The translations under genes and the position numbers were made by a program. From an uncultured Endozoicomonas sp. (GTDB taxonomy: Bacteria; Pseudomonadota; Gammaproteobacteria; Pseudomonadales; Endozoicomonadaceae): a stretch of 64,000 nt of DNA. A model generated the notes under the pieces. That model searched no databases. It saw only the letters and a program-made list of their open reading frames with translations, and was not told the DNA's origin. Below are positions 28,354 through 38,594 of this stretch, piece after piece. Numbering within the stretch: the first letter of the stretch is position 1; every line of letters starts with the position of its first letter. Location: the NCBI GenBank assembly GCA_900299555.1, contig OODV01000281.1:16091-80090 (forward strand). The letters are read 5' to 3'.

Positions 28354-28711
28354 AACCCTCGAAAGCCTCATTCCTGATAAAAAGATTTACGATATTATTC
28401 AATTATAACCAGTTTATATTTACTCCTATTGCTCATTAGTCTTAGCAAAACGGAGAAATCAAAAAATATAATTTAAAATCAAAATATTATAAGTTTTTTT
28501 TGTTTTTAATTATTTTAGATTCACTCACAAAAATAAAGATTGAAAAATCAGCAATCAGTGCTTAATTACTGTCTAACGCTGACAATTCCAGTTATCAGAC
28601 TTAGCTATATAAGCTACTCTCTTATTCCATTATCAACTTCCCGCTATTGATTTCTGTTTCCGCTTCAAAAAAACACTATTTAATAAAATCATAATCGGGA
28701 GTTCTATTTTG
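28354..28711. promoter_or_regulatory. AT-rich divergent promoter region
   Basis: About 360 very AT-rich bases between the chaperone gene (minus) and the broken porin gene (plus). On the minus strand a TATAAT box lies at 28402-28407 without a good -35 partner. A ribosome site CGGGAG at 28696-28701 precedes the porin start. The T- and A-runs near 28490-28520 would favour binding of H-NS-like proteins (inference). Confidence 0.35.
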
Positions 28712-29753
28712 ATGAATGACCACAATGCTGGGACACCATCTGGGCAACTTGTCAGATTTACTGCTTTTGTTGCCATAGTTGTGGGTACAGCATCTTTTTA
28801 CATTACAAAATCAAAAGCGGCTGAGAGTTACCAGGACAGTACCTGGCACTTGCACCCCCATAATATAAACACTCAATATCCACTTGAGCATTTCGCCCCT
28901 TCCCAGGAATATTCACCCAATACTTCTTTAACTTCGGATTCCAACATCAACGCCTTTTCCATCATACCTATTTGGCTGACTGTCAATAATAATTCCGAAA
29001 GAATGCCTAAAATAGGAACAGCATTCAGTTTCCAGCACAATGAACTTGGCTCCAGACTGGCTTATGCAGAAAATGACTCAGATGTAAGGTTTTATTTTGC
29101 CAACCTGAATTACCTTATTAGCCTGAATGATAATTCAAAACTATTGCTGGATGGGCAGTTTTATCGAAGACAGGAAAGCTTTAATCCTAAAAACAGCCCA
29201 CAAACAGCGGGAAATTCTTATATAGAAGCAAACCTATACAACCTCAACGCACAGCTAACCATCAATCAGCTGTCCCTGAGCGCTTCGTTCAGTCAGGTGG
29301 ATGCACATAAAAAAAATACGCTGGGTGTATTTGACTACTCGGCCATGCACGCATCGCCCCCTGATGTGAATAGCATGAGTTATTGGACCCGAAGGCAGAT
29401 ATCAGACTTTAACTTCAACGGTGAGAAAGTCTGGCAAGCTGGCATTGCCTATAACTTCCATCAGATTGGCGCACCTGGGCTAACACTGGGTTATACCATA
29501 TACCTATGGTAACGATATAAAAGTCAATCATCCGGAAGTTACTGAAAAATACAGAGAGAGTGAACACAATTTCGAGGTTGGGTATCTGTTTCAAAAACCC
29601 CAACTAAAGGGACTTGGCCTAAAACTTCAGTATGCTCAGTATCTAGCAGACAAAGTTCTCAGTGAGATGAACAGTTCGGATAATGAAATACCCATGGGTA
29701 ACGGCAACTCTGATTTGAGGGTATATCTGGACTACTCAGTCAGTACCTTTTAA
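28712..29753 (+). pseudogene. OprD-family porin, disrupted by a 7-bp tandem duplication
   Basis: The frame from ATG 28712 encodes a signal-like N-terminus and OprD-type beta-strand sequence (WTRRQISDFNFNGEKVWQAGIAYNFHQIGAPGLTLGYT) and stops at 29512. Just before the stop the DNA reads TATACCATATACC, a tandem copy of seven bases. Removing one copy gives GYTYGNDIKVNHPEV and continues open to TAA 29753, ending DLRVYLDYSVSTF with the C-terminal Phe of outer-membrane barrels. The full frame would encode about 345 residues, somewhat short for OprD. The intact neighbour at 29805 belongs to the same family. Confidence 0.75.
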
Positions 29754-29757
29754 ACAA

Positions 29758-29785
29758 AAAAGAGGGCATAAGCCCTCCTTTTTTC
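29758..29785. terminator. Bidirectional terminator between the two porin genes
   Basis: Stem GAGGGC, loop ATAA, stem GCCCTC, with A-run on the left and T-run on the right, placed between the stops of the two convergent porin genes. It should end both transcripts. Confidence 0.8.
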
Positions 29786-29804
29786 AACTTAAGCTAGTAG
29801 CTGC

Positions 29805-31076
29805 TTAGAATGCAGCAACAGAGTAAGTCAGGTACAAACGGTTGATATCTGAATCATACAGATTCGCATCACGATCCCCACCATTAGCATCTTCGCCCTG
29901 AGCACGGTAGTTCACGTACAACCAAGCTAAAGAAAGCCCTTCCAGAGAGCCATCAAAAGCATAAGAGACGTAGCTGCCATATTCACGACGCTTGAAGTCA
30001 TTAATCTCTTCAGCATCATCACCTTTAGCATACCAAACATCCCAGCTCAAACCTTCAAGCCCCTGATCAGCGAAGTTATAGCCTCCATTAACGACATAGG
30101 CCTTCTCTCCAGCCAGAGAGTAATCTTCCCACTGAGCAAGGCTGGAATTGAAGTTATCATTTTGACCATCTACATATTGATCAATGAAATCGCCATCTTT
30201 AGTCTTGTTGTAACCAACACCAACATAAGCATTTCCGTAGTTGTAATTAGCATTTAGATTATAGTATTTCGACTTGTAATCCGCGCCAATATCGTTGTTC
30301 GCAGCCAAGCTACCATTCGCTTCTGACTTGCCATAGCGAACATCTAAATCGACAGAGCTAACATCATCGAGCTCAAAGCTATAGCCAGCTTTTAAAAAAA
30401 GTTGTTCAAGCAGTTCTTTAGACTCACCATATTCAGCAACAAGATCCAAGCCTTCATAGCTGTAATTACCACCAAAGATGCGAACATGATCTACAGCTTC
30501 CCCAGTGCCATCATCCAGGTCGGCGGTTAAGGTAGACTGGTTTCGTCCACTAAAACCCGTAATCTCGGTAAAGTAGAAGTCTGCACCTTCAAAACCTACT
30601 GAAAGATCATAGCCATTAGAGCTAGCAGCAAGAACACGGGAGCCAGAATCTGAATAAGTTTCCAAGCTACGCTTCTTAACACCAACCGAACCAGCAAAAT
30701 CAACACCACTGAAAGAGTGCTTTGCTTTCAGGTAAGCCTGTTGGAATCCAGAAATAGCATCACCTTCACCATCAGATCCACCAGGAACGTGAGTAGCAAA
30801 AGTTGGATCAATATCCAGAGGACCTGCATAACCTGCGGTAACTACAGCACCGACCAGATCATTAACGTAGCCAGAATCAAAGTCAGCAATCAGTGCATGA
30901 GACCAATCATGACCACTTTGCTCACCTGCATCTTTATTTTTCGTATCAAAGTAGTAGTTCTTGTAAGTAAACGTCAGGCTTGGATCCATGGTTACCGCTT
31001 CGGAAGCCTGAACAGAAGTAGCTGCAACAGCCGCAGCAACGGCTACACCCAGTGCGCTTTTAGCGAGGGTTTTCAT
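29805..31076 (-). CDS. OprD-family outer-membrane porin
   Basis: A 423-residue outer-membrane beta-barrel. The start ATG 31076 gives a clean signal peptide (MKTLAKSALGVAVAAAVAAT, cleavage after VQA). The mature part opens with TMDPSLTFTYKNYYFDTKN and shows the family's alternating strands, the AYLKAKHSFSGVDFAGSVGVKK segment and the terminal DINRLYLTYSVAAF with C-terminal Phe. OprD porins pass amino acids, peptides or sugars; the substrate here cannot be told. The upstream extension to 31133 has no signal-peptide logic and is rejected. Confidence 0.85.
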   Translation of the reverse strand: MKTLAKSALGVAVAAAVAATSVQASEAVTMDPSLTFTYKNYYFDTKNKDAGEQSGHDWSHALIADFDSGYVNDLVGAVVTAGYAGPLDIDPTFATHVPGGSDGEGDAISGFQQAYLKAKHSFSGVDFAGSVGVKKRSLETYSDSGSRVLAASSNGYDLSVGFEGADFYFTEITGFSGRNQSTLTADLDDGTGEAVDHVRIFGGNYSYEGLDLVAEYGESKELLEQLFLKAGYSFELDDVSSVDLDVRYGKSEANGSLAANNDIGADYKSKYYNLNANYNYGNAYVGVGYNKTKDGDFIDQYVDGQNDNFNSSLAQWEDYSLAGEKAYVVNGGYNFADQGLEGLSWDVWYAKGDDAEEINDFKRREYGSYVSYAFDGSLEGLSLAWLYVNYRAQGEDANGGDRDANLYDSDINRLYLTYSVAAF

Positions 31077-31217
31077 AATCGGAATTGCTCCCTGTGTACT
31101 TTGTGTTGTGTTTATTATTGCGACTACCACCAACTGACATAAGCAGTTCCCCTTGGTGATATACGTCCTTTTCGCAATGTGAAATCATTTTTCTATAACG
31201 CAGATCAAATTGCAACC

Positions 31218-31250
31218 ATAAAAAAAGGGGCTTTTCAGCCCCTTTTATTT
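31218..31250 (-). terminator. Rho-independent terminator after the HU-like gene
   Basis: Stem AAAAGGGGCT, loop TTTC, stem AGCCCCTTTT, with A-run on the left. On the minus strand it is a strong hairpin followed by T residues, about 20 bases after the stop of the HU-like gene. Confidence 0.8.
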
Positions 31251-31268
31251 TTGCCCCATATCAAGGGT

Positions 31269-31610
31269 CTAAGACGTTGCGAACTCTTTCAGCTTTTTCA
31301 AAGGCCTGACCTTAACCTGAATCGATGCTGGCTTAGCAGGAACATCCATCAACTCACCGGGTTTAAAGGGATTAGGCACGCCTTTCTTGGCTTTTTGAGC
31401 AGGCTTTTTCTTGGTAACAATTTTCAAAAGACCAGGTAATGTAAACTCACCACATCCCCGTTTTTTAATATGGCGTTCAACCAGATCCCCAAGCTCTTCC
31501 ATTACTGCACCGACTTGTTTTCTACTGAGCCCGGTATTTTCTGCAATTTCTGCAAGCATCTGGGTTTTGCTGTACTTTTCCTTGATAGCGGGTGCTTTTT
31601 TCGCAGCCAT
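31269..31610 (-). CDS. HU-family DNA-binding protein
   Basis: A 113-residue basic protein with the HU/IHF fold: KTQMLAEIAENTGLSRKQVGAVMEELGDLVERH, then GEFTLPGLLKIVTKKKPAQKAKKGVPNPFKPGE, then ASIQVKVRPLKKLKEFA. The arm region has the GVPNPFKPGE variant of the usual RNPxTGE, and the protein is longer than HU (about 90). It probably bends or packages DNA. ATG 31610 has AGGAG at nine bases; ATG 31616 is too close to that site. Confidence 0.85.
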   Translation of the reverse strand: MAAKKAPAIKEKYSKTQMLAEIAENTGLSRKQVGAVMEELGDLVERHIKKRGCGEFTLPGLLKIVTKKKPAQKAKKGVPNPFKPGELMDVPAKPASIQVKVRPLKKLKEFATS

Positions 31611-31626
31611 AGTCATACTCTCCTGA

Positions 31627-32378
31627 TGAAAATTCCTTTTAAGCCTTCCCTTTTAACCAGGGCATTCAGTGCTTGCCAATATTCATGCTGCTGTCTGAAA
31701 GAAAGCGATCTGCTTTTTTCCAACTAACGGCAACGATCAGCTACTGCATTACCTGCCACGGCACCAGGCGGATTTCGTACCTCCATTCTCAATAAGACAT
31801 TTTCAAGATGCCTTATCACTCCATGAGCATAACTTCATCTAAAAACAACCAACAGCCTCTAAACAATCTATACAAGACCACATACTACGTATAAAAGGCC
31901 GTAACAGTAGATATTCAAGGTACTGAATACCACTATAATATTGGTATTTTTCCACGTCGAGCATTTTTTTACCAAAAGATTCACACTTAAATAACAGACT
32001 CAATCAAGCTGCTAAGTAGGCAACTCAAGACCTTACAGCGGTATTTATAGATTTATCTCTGTATGGAGAAGTTACCATTGCACTATCTTGGGTCAGGGCA
32101 AGCCTTCAATAAACCCGTCAATATTTGAGAAAAAAGCACCATAACGGTACATTAACCTCTGACATTGGAAACCATGTGTTCCATCAGAATAAGTAGCACA
32201 ATGTGTTTTGTCGGGCTCAAGTTGTAACCAGAGGGCTGTTGAAGTAGTACTGATTCAAAATGTACGACAGCTTTACAGCAGATATTGTTTTCACAGGTAA
32301 CTGTAGTTCAGAAATGCTTACTCAAAAAAGGGCTCGATGTTTTCAACTGATACTGATAACAAATAAAGGGAACATGCC
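31627..32378. other. Intergenic region upstream of the membrane cold-shock gene
   Basis: About 750 bases without a supported gene. It is AT-rich and rich in short T- and A-runs. Cold-shock genes often have long structured leaders, so part of this may be a 5' untranslated region (inference). No RNA family is recognised. Confidence 0.35.
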
Positions 32379-33008
32379 TTGAAACACTTAAAACTCTTTC
32401 ACCTCCTTACGGGCCTTTTGGCATTTATTCTCGTCATTGCCAGCATCACCGGGCTGTATCAACCATCCCCTGCAACTGCTAACCCAAGCAATCCTGTTAT
32501 TCCGTTGCTGCTTATGGCCGCCCTGGTTAATTTGATGTCAGGAGCCTACCTTAGCAGACGAAATGGCGTTCACCGATGGCTCCAGATAATCGGATCAATC
32601 CTGTTATTCTCAGCTATTGCCGCTGCAGTGGGCTTTGCCTATAACAACTCCCTAATGATTTCCGGAATTACACTTGACCAGATAACCCTATTTTCGATCA
32701 GTACTGGCACCTTGTCTCATGTGTTAGCCAATCTTAACAACCTGTTTGCCTCACAGCCTGAGTTTTTTGACAACTCTGACTGGGAAAGCCATCACCGGGA
32801 AACTGGTTCTGTCAAATGGTTCAATGTCACTAAAGGGTTTGGCTTTATCACTCGAGATGTGGGTGATGATATATTTGTACACTATCGCGCCATTCGCGGT
32901 GAAGGCCACCGTACCCTGAGTGAGGGTCAACGAGTAGAGTTCACTGTAACAGAAAAAGAAAAAGGACTTCAGGCAGAAGATGTGATTGCCGCACCAAAAG
33001 GCAGATAA
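32379..33008 (+). CDS. Membrane-anchored cold-shock domain protein
   Basis: A 209-residue two-part protein. Residues 1-125 contain about four hydrophobic helices ([59 protein letters not shown] and a weaker one). Residues 140-205 are a complete cold-shock domain with both RNA-binding motifs, [17 protein letters not shown] and DIFVHYRAI. The known role of such domains is binding single-stranded RNA or DNA; here the domain would face the cytoplasm at the inner membrane. AAAGGG precedes the start by a few bases. What the membrane part does is unknown. Confidence 0.8.
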   Translation: MKHLKLFHLLTGLLAFILVIASITGLYQPSPATANPSNPVIPLLLMAALVNLMSGAYLSRRNGVHRWLQIIGSILLFSAIAAAVGFAYNNSLMISGITLDQITLFSISTGTLSHVLANLNNLFASQPEFFDNSDWESHHRETGSVKWFNVTKGFGFITRDVGDDIFVHYRAIRGEGHRTLSEGQRVEFTVTEKEKGLQAEDVIAAPKGR

Positions 33009-33072
33009 GCTTATCTTTTGGCTGGAGGCACTTGCCCCCAGTCAAAGGAATCAAAAGCTAATTGAATCACTA

Positions 33073-33273
33073 TCAATAGTGAGGAGGAGGCATCTCTTCC
33101 TGACTTTCCAGCTGATCAGCAGCCATCTCTTCAAATTGCTTTTTCAGCTGAGCAACGGCCTCCGTCAACCGCTCAATATCTCTCTGCTGCCGAGTCACCA
33201 CTTCATTCAATTGAGCTATCGTATCTTCCTGAAAACTCAACTGGGTTTGCAGTTCAAGCATTTCGTCTTGCAT
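33073..33273 (-). CDS. slyX: SlyX family protein
   Basis: A 66-residue coiled-coil protein that matches SlyX: LELQTQLSFQEDTIAQLNEVVTRQQRDIERLTEAVAQLKKQ and the family's C-terminal PPPHY. Function is not established. A solitary gene between the cold-shock and HIT genes. Confidence 0.88.
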   Translation of the reverse strand: MQDEMLELQTQLSFQEDTIAQLNEVVTRQQRDIERLTEAVAQLKKQFEEMAADQLESQEEMPPPHY

Positions 33274-33430
33274 AATTTGATACTCCCACAGGCAGCCAGC
33301 CGAACCACTTCCAGCAGATAAAAAAGACCCAGCAGCTCCACCTAAAGAGCGACTGGAAGTGGATTAATGTGCGCAGTCTACTCCTTGAACTTGAGCCTTC
33401 CAAATTTACCTTGTTACACCCTTTATTTGA

Positions 33431-33880
33431 TCAGGAACAGGCCCACTGAAAAGATTCCAAAGCAGCTATTCCGTCTTTCAGCTTTCTCATAAGTTCCGAA
33501 AGTTCTTCATCTGTATAAGGCTGAGCAGGTTGCTTACCCCATACCGGTGCTGGCCAGGCTGTGTCATGGCTATAGCGAACTACATGATGAATATGGAGCT
33601 GTCGAACGACATTCCCAAGCGCTGCGACATTCATTTTTTCTGCTGAGAACAGTACCTGTAGCATTTCTGCAAGAAAAGATGACTCAAAAAGCAGTTGTTG
33701 CTGGGTAGTTTCATCCAATTGATAAATCTCTTCAGCCCCCTGAATACGGGGCACCAGAATAAACCATGGGTAATGGCTATCATTCATCAGCAGCAATCGA
33801 CAAGCGGGAAAGTCACCAACCACTACACAATCTTTTGCCAGCTGGGGATCCAATTCAAAGTCATTCACACCGCAACCCAT
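33431..33880 (-). CDS. HIT-domain protein
   Basis: A 149-residue histidine-triad family protein. The nucleotide-binding region CRLLLMNDSHYPWFILVPRI and the triad QLHIHHVVRY (His-x-His-His) are visible, with the upstream ALGNVVRQ. Such proteins hydrolyse or transfer nucleotide phosphates. The family member with this N-terminus (FELDPQLAKD) is common in Pseudomonas-like genomes. Exact substrate unknown. Confidence 0.88.
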   Translation of the reverse strand: MGCGVNDFELDPQLAKDCVVVGDFPACRLLLMNDSHYPWFILVPRIQGAEEIYQLDETTQQQLLFESSFLAEMLQVLFSAEKMNVAALGNVVRQLHIHHVVRYSHDTAWPAPVWGKQPAQPYTDEELSELMRKLKDGIAALESFQWACS

Positions 33881-34090
33881 CCACTGAAAAAAATATAAGG
33901 TTTGTTTTCAAAAGAACCGTAAAGTTCCATTCCACCTGTAAAACCAGAATTGTTTGAATTGATCAAGGATATTTACGACAAATGCTCAACAACAGGGGAT
34001 TTTGAAACAGCGGTTGGTATAATAACCGCTTGGCCTTAAAATAGCGCTTTAATTGACACCCCTTTTTTGAACAGCCCGGTAACACAACAC

Positions 34091-35809
34091 ATGAGAACCA
34101 GTCAGTACCTGATTCCAACCCTCAAGGAGACACCTGCCGATGCGGTAGTGATCAGCCATCAGCTGATGCTGCGCGCCGGCATGATCCGTAAACTGGCGTC
34201 CGGCCTTTATACCTGGCTGCCACTGGGTCTGAAAGTCCTGCAAAAAGTTGAAAATATCGTTCGGGAAGAGATGAACCGCTCCGGTGCACTGGAAACGCTG
34301 ATGCCCGCTGTTCAACCAGCTGAATTATGGCAGGAAACCGGTCGATGGGATCAGTTTGGCTCCGAATTGCTTCGTTTTAAGGACCGCCATGGCCGTGACT
34401 TTATAATTGGTCCAACCCATGAAGAAGTCATCACAGATATTGCCCGCAATGATCTAAACAGCTACAAGCAACTGCCCATTAATCTGTACCAGATTCAGAC
34501 TAAATTCCGCGATGAACGCCGCCCCCGTTTTGGCCTGATGCGCTGCCGTGAATTCCTGATGAAAGATGGATACTCTTTCCATGCTTCCGAAGAATGTCTG
34601 AAAGCAGAATATCAGAATATGCACGATACCTATTGCCGCATATTTGACCGCCTCGGCCTTGAGTACCGTCCAGTGCAGGCTGACAGCGGGGCTATCGGTG
34701 GCAGTGGTTCCCAGGAGTTCCACGTACTGGCTGAGTCTGGTGAAGACGCTATTGTTTTCAGTGATCAGAGCGACTATGCCGCCAATATTGAGAAAGCTGA
34801 AGCTCTGGCTCCGAAAGGTGATCGCCCAGAACCATCTGAAGAGATGAAACTGATTGATACACCCGATGCCAAAACAATCGATCAACTGGTAGAGCAATTC
34901 AATCTGCCTGTTGAGAAAACCATCAAAACCCTGATTGTTTCTGCGGCAGAAGAAGCCGACTATGAGTTTGTCGCCCTGCTGATTCGCGGTGATCATGAGC
35001 TGAACGAAATCAAAGCGGAAAACCTTGCCGACGTAGCCTCTCCACTGCAATTTGCTACAGATGAAGAGATCAAATCAATCATGGGTGCTGGCGCGGGCTC
35101 TCTTGGTCCTGTGAATAGCCCTATCCCTGTGATTGTGGATCGTACTGTCGCCAAAATGGCGGATTTCGGTGCCGGTGCCAATATCGAAGGCAAACACTAT
35201 TTCGGTATTAACTGGGATCGTGATTGTTCTTTCAGCCGCATTGAAGACTTGCGCAACATCCAGGAAGGCGACCCAAGCCCTTGCGGTAAAGGCACATTGT
35301 TTATCAAGCGCGGTATTGAGGTCGGGCATATCTTCCAGCTGGGCACCAAATACAGCGAGTCAATGAATGCCACGGTTCTCAGTGACAACGGCAAAAGCAT
35401 TCCACTGGCCATGGGTTGCTATGGCATTGGCGTATCCAGAACGGTTGCTGCCTCCATTGAGCAAAACTATGATGATCGCGGCATCATCTGGCCGGAAGCC
35501 ATTGCGCCTTTTCAGATAGCGCTGGTACCTCTGAAGATTGAAAAATCCGAAGTCGTTCGTAATGCTGCGGAAAAAATGTACCAAGAACTGACTGAAGCGG
35601 GCTTTGAAGTTCTGATGGACGATAGAAAAGCTAGTCCTGGGGTGAAGTTTGCCGATATGGAACTTATTGGTATTCCCCATCGCGTCGTGCTCAGCGACCG
35701 TGGACTGGCCGATGGAATGGTGGAATATAAACACCGAACAGCCACAGATAAAGAAGATATTCAGATCAGTGAAATTATTGACTTACTCAAAAAACGTACC
35801 AGCCCGTAA
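34091..35809 (+). CDS. proS: Prolyl-tRNA synthetase (bacterial type, with editing domain)
   Basis: Class II synthetase of 572 residues. Motif 2/3 regions ([48 protein letters not shown]) and the YbaK-type editing insertion at about 220-400 ([14 protein letters not shown] segment, [17 protein letters not shown]) are present, then the anticodon-binding domain. ATG 34091 ([18 protein letters not shown]) matches the family start; the frame extends to TTG 34067 without a better ribosome site. Confidence 0.95.
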   Translation: MRTSQYLIPTLKETPADAVVISHQLMLRAGMIRKLASGLYTWLPLGLKVLQKVENIVREEMNRSGALETLMPAVQPAELWQETGRWDQFGSELLRFKDRHGRDFIIGPTHEEVITDIARNDLNSYKQLPINLYQIQTKFRDERRPRFGLMRCREFLMKDGYSFHASEECLKAEYQNMHDTYCRIFDRLGLEYRPVQADSGAIGGSGSQEFHVLAESGEDAIVFSDQSDYAANIEKAEALAPKGDRPEPSEEMKLIDTPDAKTIDQLVEQFNLPVEKTIKTLIVSAAEEADYEFVALLIRGDHELNEIKAENLADVASPLQFATDEEIKSIMGAGAGSLGPVNSPIPVIVDRTVAKMADFGAGANIEGKHYFGINWDRDCSFSRIEDLRNIQEGDPSPCGKGTLFIKRGIEVGHIFQLGTKYSESMNATVLSDNGKSIPLAMGCYGIGVSRTVAASIEQNYDDRGIIWPEAIAPFQIALVPLKIEKSEVVRNAAEKMYQELTEAGFEVLMDDRKASPGVKFADMELIGIPHRVVLSDRGLADGMVEYKHRTATDKEDIQISEIIDLLKKRTSP

Positions 35810-36392
35810 AGCGCTGAATAAACAAGGAGTCCCCAAAGCGCTCATCTGCGCCTTGGGGTTGTTTATAGCCTCAATATCTCCAGCAGGCTGGAGTCAACCC
35901 AGTCACCCAGCACTGGACATTCTCGATAAAACACTTGAAAACCCTGATAGCTTTGCCAAAGATTTCGAAACTCAGGTCTGGTTGATGGATATGTCCACCC
36001 GGCTGACAAAATACATCGATGATCCGGAGTTGCGCTATGAGCTTTTAAAGCTGGTTCATGAGGAAGCAACCAGAGCTGAACTACCTCCAGAGCTGCTTTT
36101 GGCTCTGATTCATACTGAATCGACTTTCAACCCTTATGCAGTATCTTCTGCTGGAGCTCTTGGCCTTATGCAGGTCATGCCTTTCTGGAAGGTAGTGATT
36201 GGTCAAAAACATGATAATCTGTTAAACCTGCAAACCAATATCCGCTATGGGGTGACGATTCTCAGTCATTATCTGGAGAAGGAAAAAGGTAACCTTACCA
36301 GGGCTCTAGCAAGATATAACGGTAGCCTTGGTAAAACATGGTATCCCGAGAGAGTATACACAAACCTTGAACGCCATTGGCAGAGTAATTAA
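35778..36392 (+). CDS. Lytic transglycosylase, SLT domain
   Basis: Periplasmic or membrane-bound transglycosylase that would cleave peptidoglycan. After a signal-like segment ([19 protein letters not shown]) comes an SLT domain with the catalytic Glu in [26 protein letters not shown], then the [30 protein letters not shown] block. The start is uncertain: no ATG with a good ribosome site precedes the signal sequence. TTG 35778 gives a plausible signal peptide, overlapping the end of proS; ATG 35712 is an alternative, and AAGGAG at 35824-35830 has no normal start codon at proper distance. Confidence 0.85.
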   Translation: MTYSKNVPARKALNKQGVPKALICALGLFIASISPAGWSQPSHPALDILDKTLENPDSFAKDFETQVWLMDMSTRLTKYIDDPELRYELLKLVHEEATRAELPPELLLALIHTESTFNPYAVSSAGALGLMQVMPFWKVVIGQKHDNLLNLQTNIRYGVTILSHYLEKEKGNLTRALARYNGSLGKTWYPERVYTNLERHWQSN

Positions 36393-36661
36393 CCCGTGGA
36401 AAATGAGTCAAATTCCTGCAGGGATTCTTCTGCAATCGTTATATTGACCACCTTGGCTAAAGGTGGTCCTTTATGAAGCCACAACTCCAATTTCTCCACA
36501 GCATCCAGTGGACCACACATTAATACTTCTACCCGGCCATCCGGCAGATTTCTTGCCCAGCCACTAATGCCCAAACGACGGGCTCTCTCATGGGTCGAGC
36601 CTCGAAACCAGACGCCCTGTACCCGACCTTCAACAAATGCCCTTTTACAAATATCACCCAT
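36389..36661 (-). CDS. acyP: Acylphosphatase
   Basis: A 90-residue enzyme hydrolysing acyl phosphates. The signature GRVQGVWFRGSTHERARRLG (phosphate loop with the catalytic Arg) and GWARNLPDGRVEVLMCG (with the catalytic Asn) are intact. Its start overlaps the end of the TlpA-like gene by eight bases, so the two are probably translated together. Its stop overlaps the stop of the transglycosylase gene on the other strand. Confidence 0.93.
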   Translation of the reverse strand: MGDICKRAFVEGRVQGVWFRGSTHERARRLGISGWARNLPDGRVEVLMCGPLDAVEKLELWLHKGPPLAKVVNITIAEESLQEFDSFSTG

Positions 36662-37154
36662 TAGAGGACTCTTCCCGCTGTTGTAGAGTTAGCGACTGAC
36701 TTAGCTGTTGAACCTGCTCTTCAAGACTTTGCTTAGTCTGTGGGCCAAACAATTTGGCCATTACTTTGCCTTTTGGCGAAATAATATAGGTCGCAGGCAA
36801 AACCTGGGGAGGAGGAACATTCAACTCTGTCAGTGGGGACTCCTGCAGCACAGGAAAACGGATATCCAGTGCTTTTGCCTTATTGACCAGTGACTCCCCC
36901 TGACTGCTGTCAAAGTCGACACCAAGCACTCGAACCTGACCATCACTGGCCAGCTCATTCAATTCTGGCACTTCATCACGGCAGGGATCACACCATTCCG
37001 CCCAGAAATTAAGAGCCAGCCACTGCCCCTGCTCACTGGCAAGGGAGACCGGTTCCCCATTTAAATCAGTAAAGGTAACTGGTTTGGTACAGGCCACCAG
37101 AGCACTGAACAGTAAAAAAACCAGAAAGTATTCCAACGTTTTTTTTATCTTCAC
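36654..37154 (-). CDS. TlpA/ResA-like thioredoxin lipoprotein
   Basis: A 166-residue envelope thiol-disulfide protein. The start is GTG 37154 because GGAGG lies five bases upstream; the frame is open further upstream but lacks a site. The N-terminus has a lipobox LVAC near residue 22 and the thioredoxin active site FWAEWCDPCRDEVPEL near 55-70, followed by the cis-Pro region LPATYIISPKGKV. It would act as a periplasmic reductase tethered to a membrane. Partner unknown. Confidence 0.85.
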   Translation of the reverse strand: MKIKKTLEYFLVFLLFSALVACTKPVTFTDLNGEPVSLASEQGQWLALNFWAEWCDPCRDEVPELNELASDGQVRVLGVDFDSSQGESLVNKAKALDIRFPVLQESPLTELNVPPPQVLPATYIISPKGKVMAKLFGPQTKQSLEEQVQQLSQSLTLQQREESSNG

Positions 37155-37243
37155 GAATACCTCCAGACACACACTTTCACCACTGAGGGGTACAGACATA
37201 AGAATACCTGCACCCCTTCCGTAAAGTCAGCTTGTTAAAGCCA

Positions 37244-38428
37244 TTAGCCAATAAAAGCGGCTTTGCCAGCCGATTCGAGGGCAACTTCCCGTGCCAGCTC
37301 AACAGACTCAGACGACGCAAGCACCACCCCCATCCGTCTAGCCCCCTGCAGCTCAGGCTTACCAAACAGACGCAATTCAGTATTAGCCACAGACAGCACC
37401 TGATCAAGATTCTCAAAGGCCGGACTTATGGAGTTTCCACTGACCTTAATAACTGCCGATGCTGAAGGGCGATATTGACTGATGCCAGGCACCGGCAATC
37501 CCAAAATAGCACGAACATGCAGTGCGAACTCACTGAGATTCTGGGAAATCATGGTGACCATACCCGTGTCATGGGGTCTTGGCGATACTTCATTAAAGAA
37601 GACATCATCGCCTTTAATGAATAGCTCTACCCCAAAAACACCATAACCTCCAAGCGCATCGGTAATAGCTCCGGCAATCCGTTCAGCTTCCGCCAAGGCC
37701 GCGGATGACATCTGCTGAGGTTGCCAGGACTCAACATAGTCGCCGTCTTTCTGCCGATGACCAATCGGTGGACAGAAAAGCATTCCTTGACGTGAACGGA
37801 CCGTCAGCAGAGTTATCTCATAGTCAAACTCAATAAAACCTTCAACAATTACGCGGGTCTTTGCAGCCCGACCTGACTCAAGCGCATGCTTCCAGGCAGT
37901 CGCAACATCTGCTGCTTCACGCAGCACACTCTGCCCTTTACCAGAAGAACTCATCACTGGCTTAACCACATTGGGAAAACCAACCCAGTCTGCTGCTTCT
38001 TTTAATGCCTGTTCTGATTCAGCAAAACGGTAGGCCGATGTGGGCAGTCCAAGTTCTTCAGCAGCCAGACGACGAATACCTTCACGATCCATGGTCAGCT
38101 GTGTAGCCCGGGCACAGGGAACAACAACACTGGTTCCTGCCTTTTCAATATCCACCAGAACATCAGTAGCAATGGCTTCAATTTCCGGAACGATATAGTG
38201 CGGTTTTTCTTCCTCGATCAATGCTGACAGGGCTTCGCGGTTCAGCATGTCAATGACATGACTGCGGTGAGCCACTTGCATAGCAGGCGCATTGGCATAG
38301 CGATCTACTGCAATGACTTCAACACCCAGACGCTGAAACTCAATGGCAACTTCTTTGCCCAGCTCGCCTGCACCCAGCAATAACACACGGGTCGCTGACA
38401 ACGCCAAAGGTGTTCCGATTGATACCAT
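37244..38428 (-). CDS. purT: Formate-dependent phosphoribosylglycinamide formyltransferase (GAR transformylase 2)
   Basis: ATP-grasp enzyme of 394 residues that formylates GAR with formate and ATP in purine synthesis. Visible: N-terminal [21 protein letters not shown], the ATP-grasp segment [19 protein letters not shown], and the metal-binding [28 protein letters not shown]. It coexists with folate-dependent purN at 60661 in this window, as in E. coli. No operon partner is evident. Confidence 0.95.
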   Translation of the reverse strand: MVSIGTPLALSATRVLLLGAGELGKEVAIEFQRLGVEVIAVDRYANAPAMQVAHRSHVIDMLNREALSALIEEEKPHYIVPEIEAIATDVLVDIEKAGTSVVVPCARATQLTMDREGIRRLAAEELGLPTSAYRFAESEQALKEAADWVGFPNVVKPVMSSSGKGQSVLREAADVATAWKHALESGRAAKTRVIVEGFIEFDYEITLLTVRSRQGMLFCPPIGHRQKDGDYVESWQPQQMSSAALAEAERIAGAITDALGGYGVFGVELFIKGDDVFFNEVSPRPHDTGMVTMISQNLSEFALHVRAILGLPVPGISQYRPSASAVIKVSGNSISPAFENLDQVLSVANTELRLFGKPELQGARRMGVVLASSESVELAREVALESAGKAAFIG

Positions 38429-38458
38429 CAGGTATTACTCCAGAGGATTTACCCCCGT

Positions 38459-38530
38459 CATACTTGAAGCTCCCGGGATGTAGGCAAAGCCCTCTTGCCC
38501 CTATCTGCAACTCCAATTACTTCGGGTATA
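38459..38530. repeat. Palindromic intergenic repeat
   Basis: Arms ATACTTGAAG (near 38460) and CTTCGGGTAT (near 38521) form an imperfect inverted repeat, with a second inner pair AGCTCC and GGAGTT-like bases. The sequence CAACTCCAATTACTTCGGGTAT resembles a dispersed repeat of marine gammaproteobacteria, from memory. It lies between purT and the YihY gene. Confidence 0.4.
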
Positions 38531-38594
38531 GTGGTGGGATGATCAGGGCATTATTTTGCTGATCAATCACTTCTAGAGCAATAGAATCCACTCG

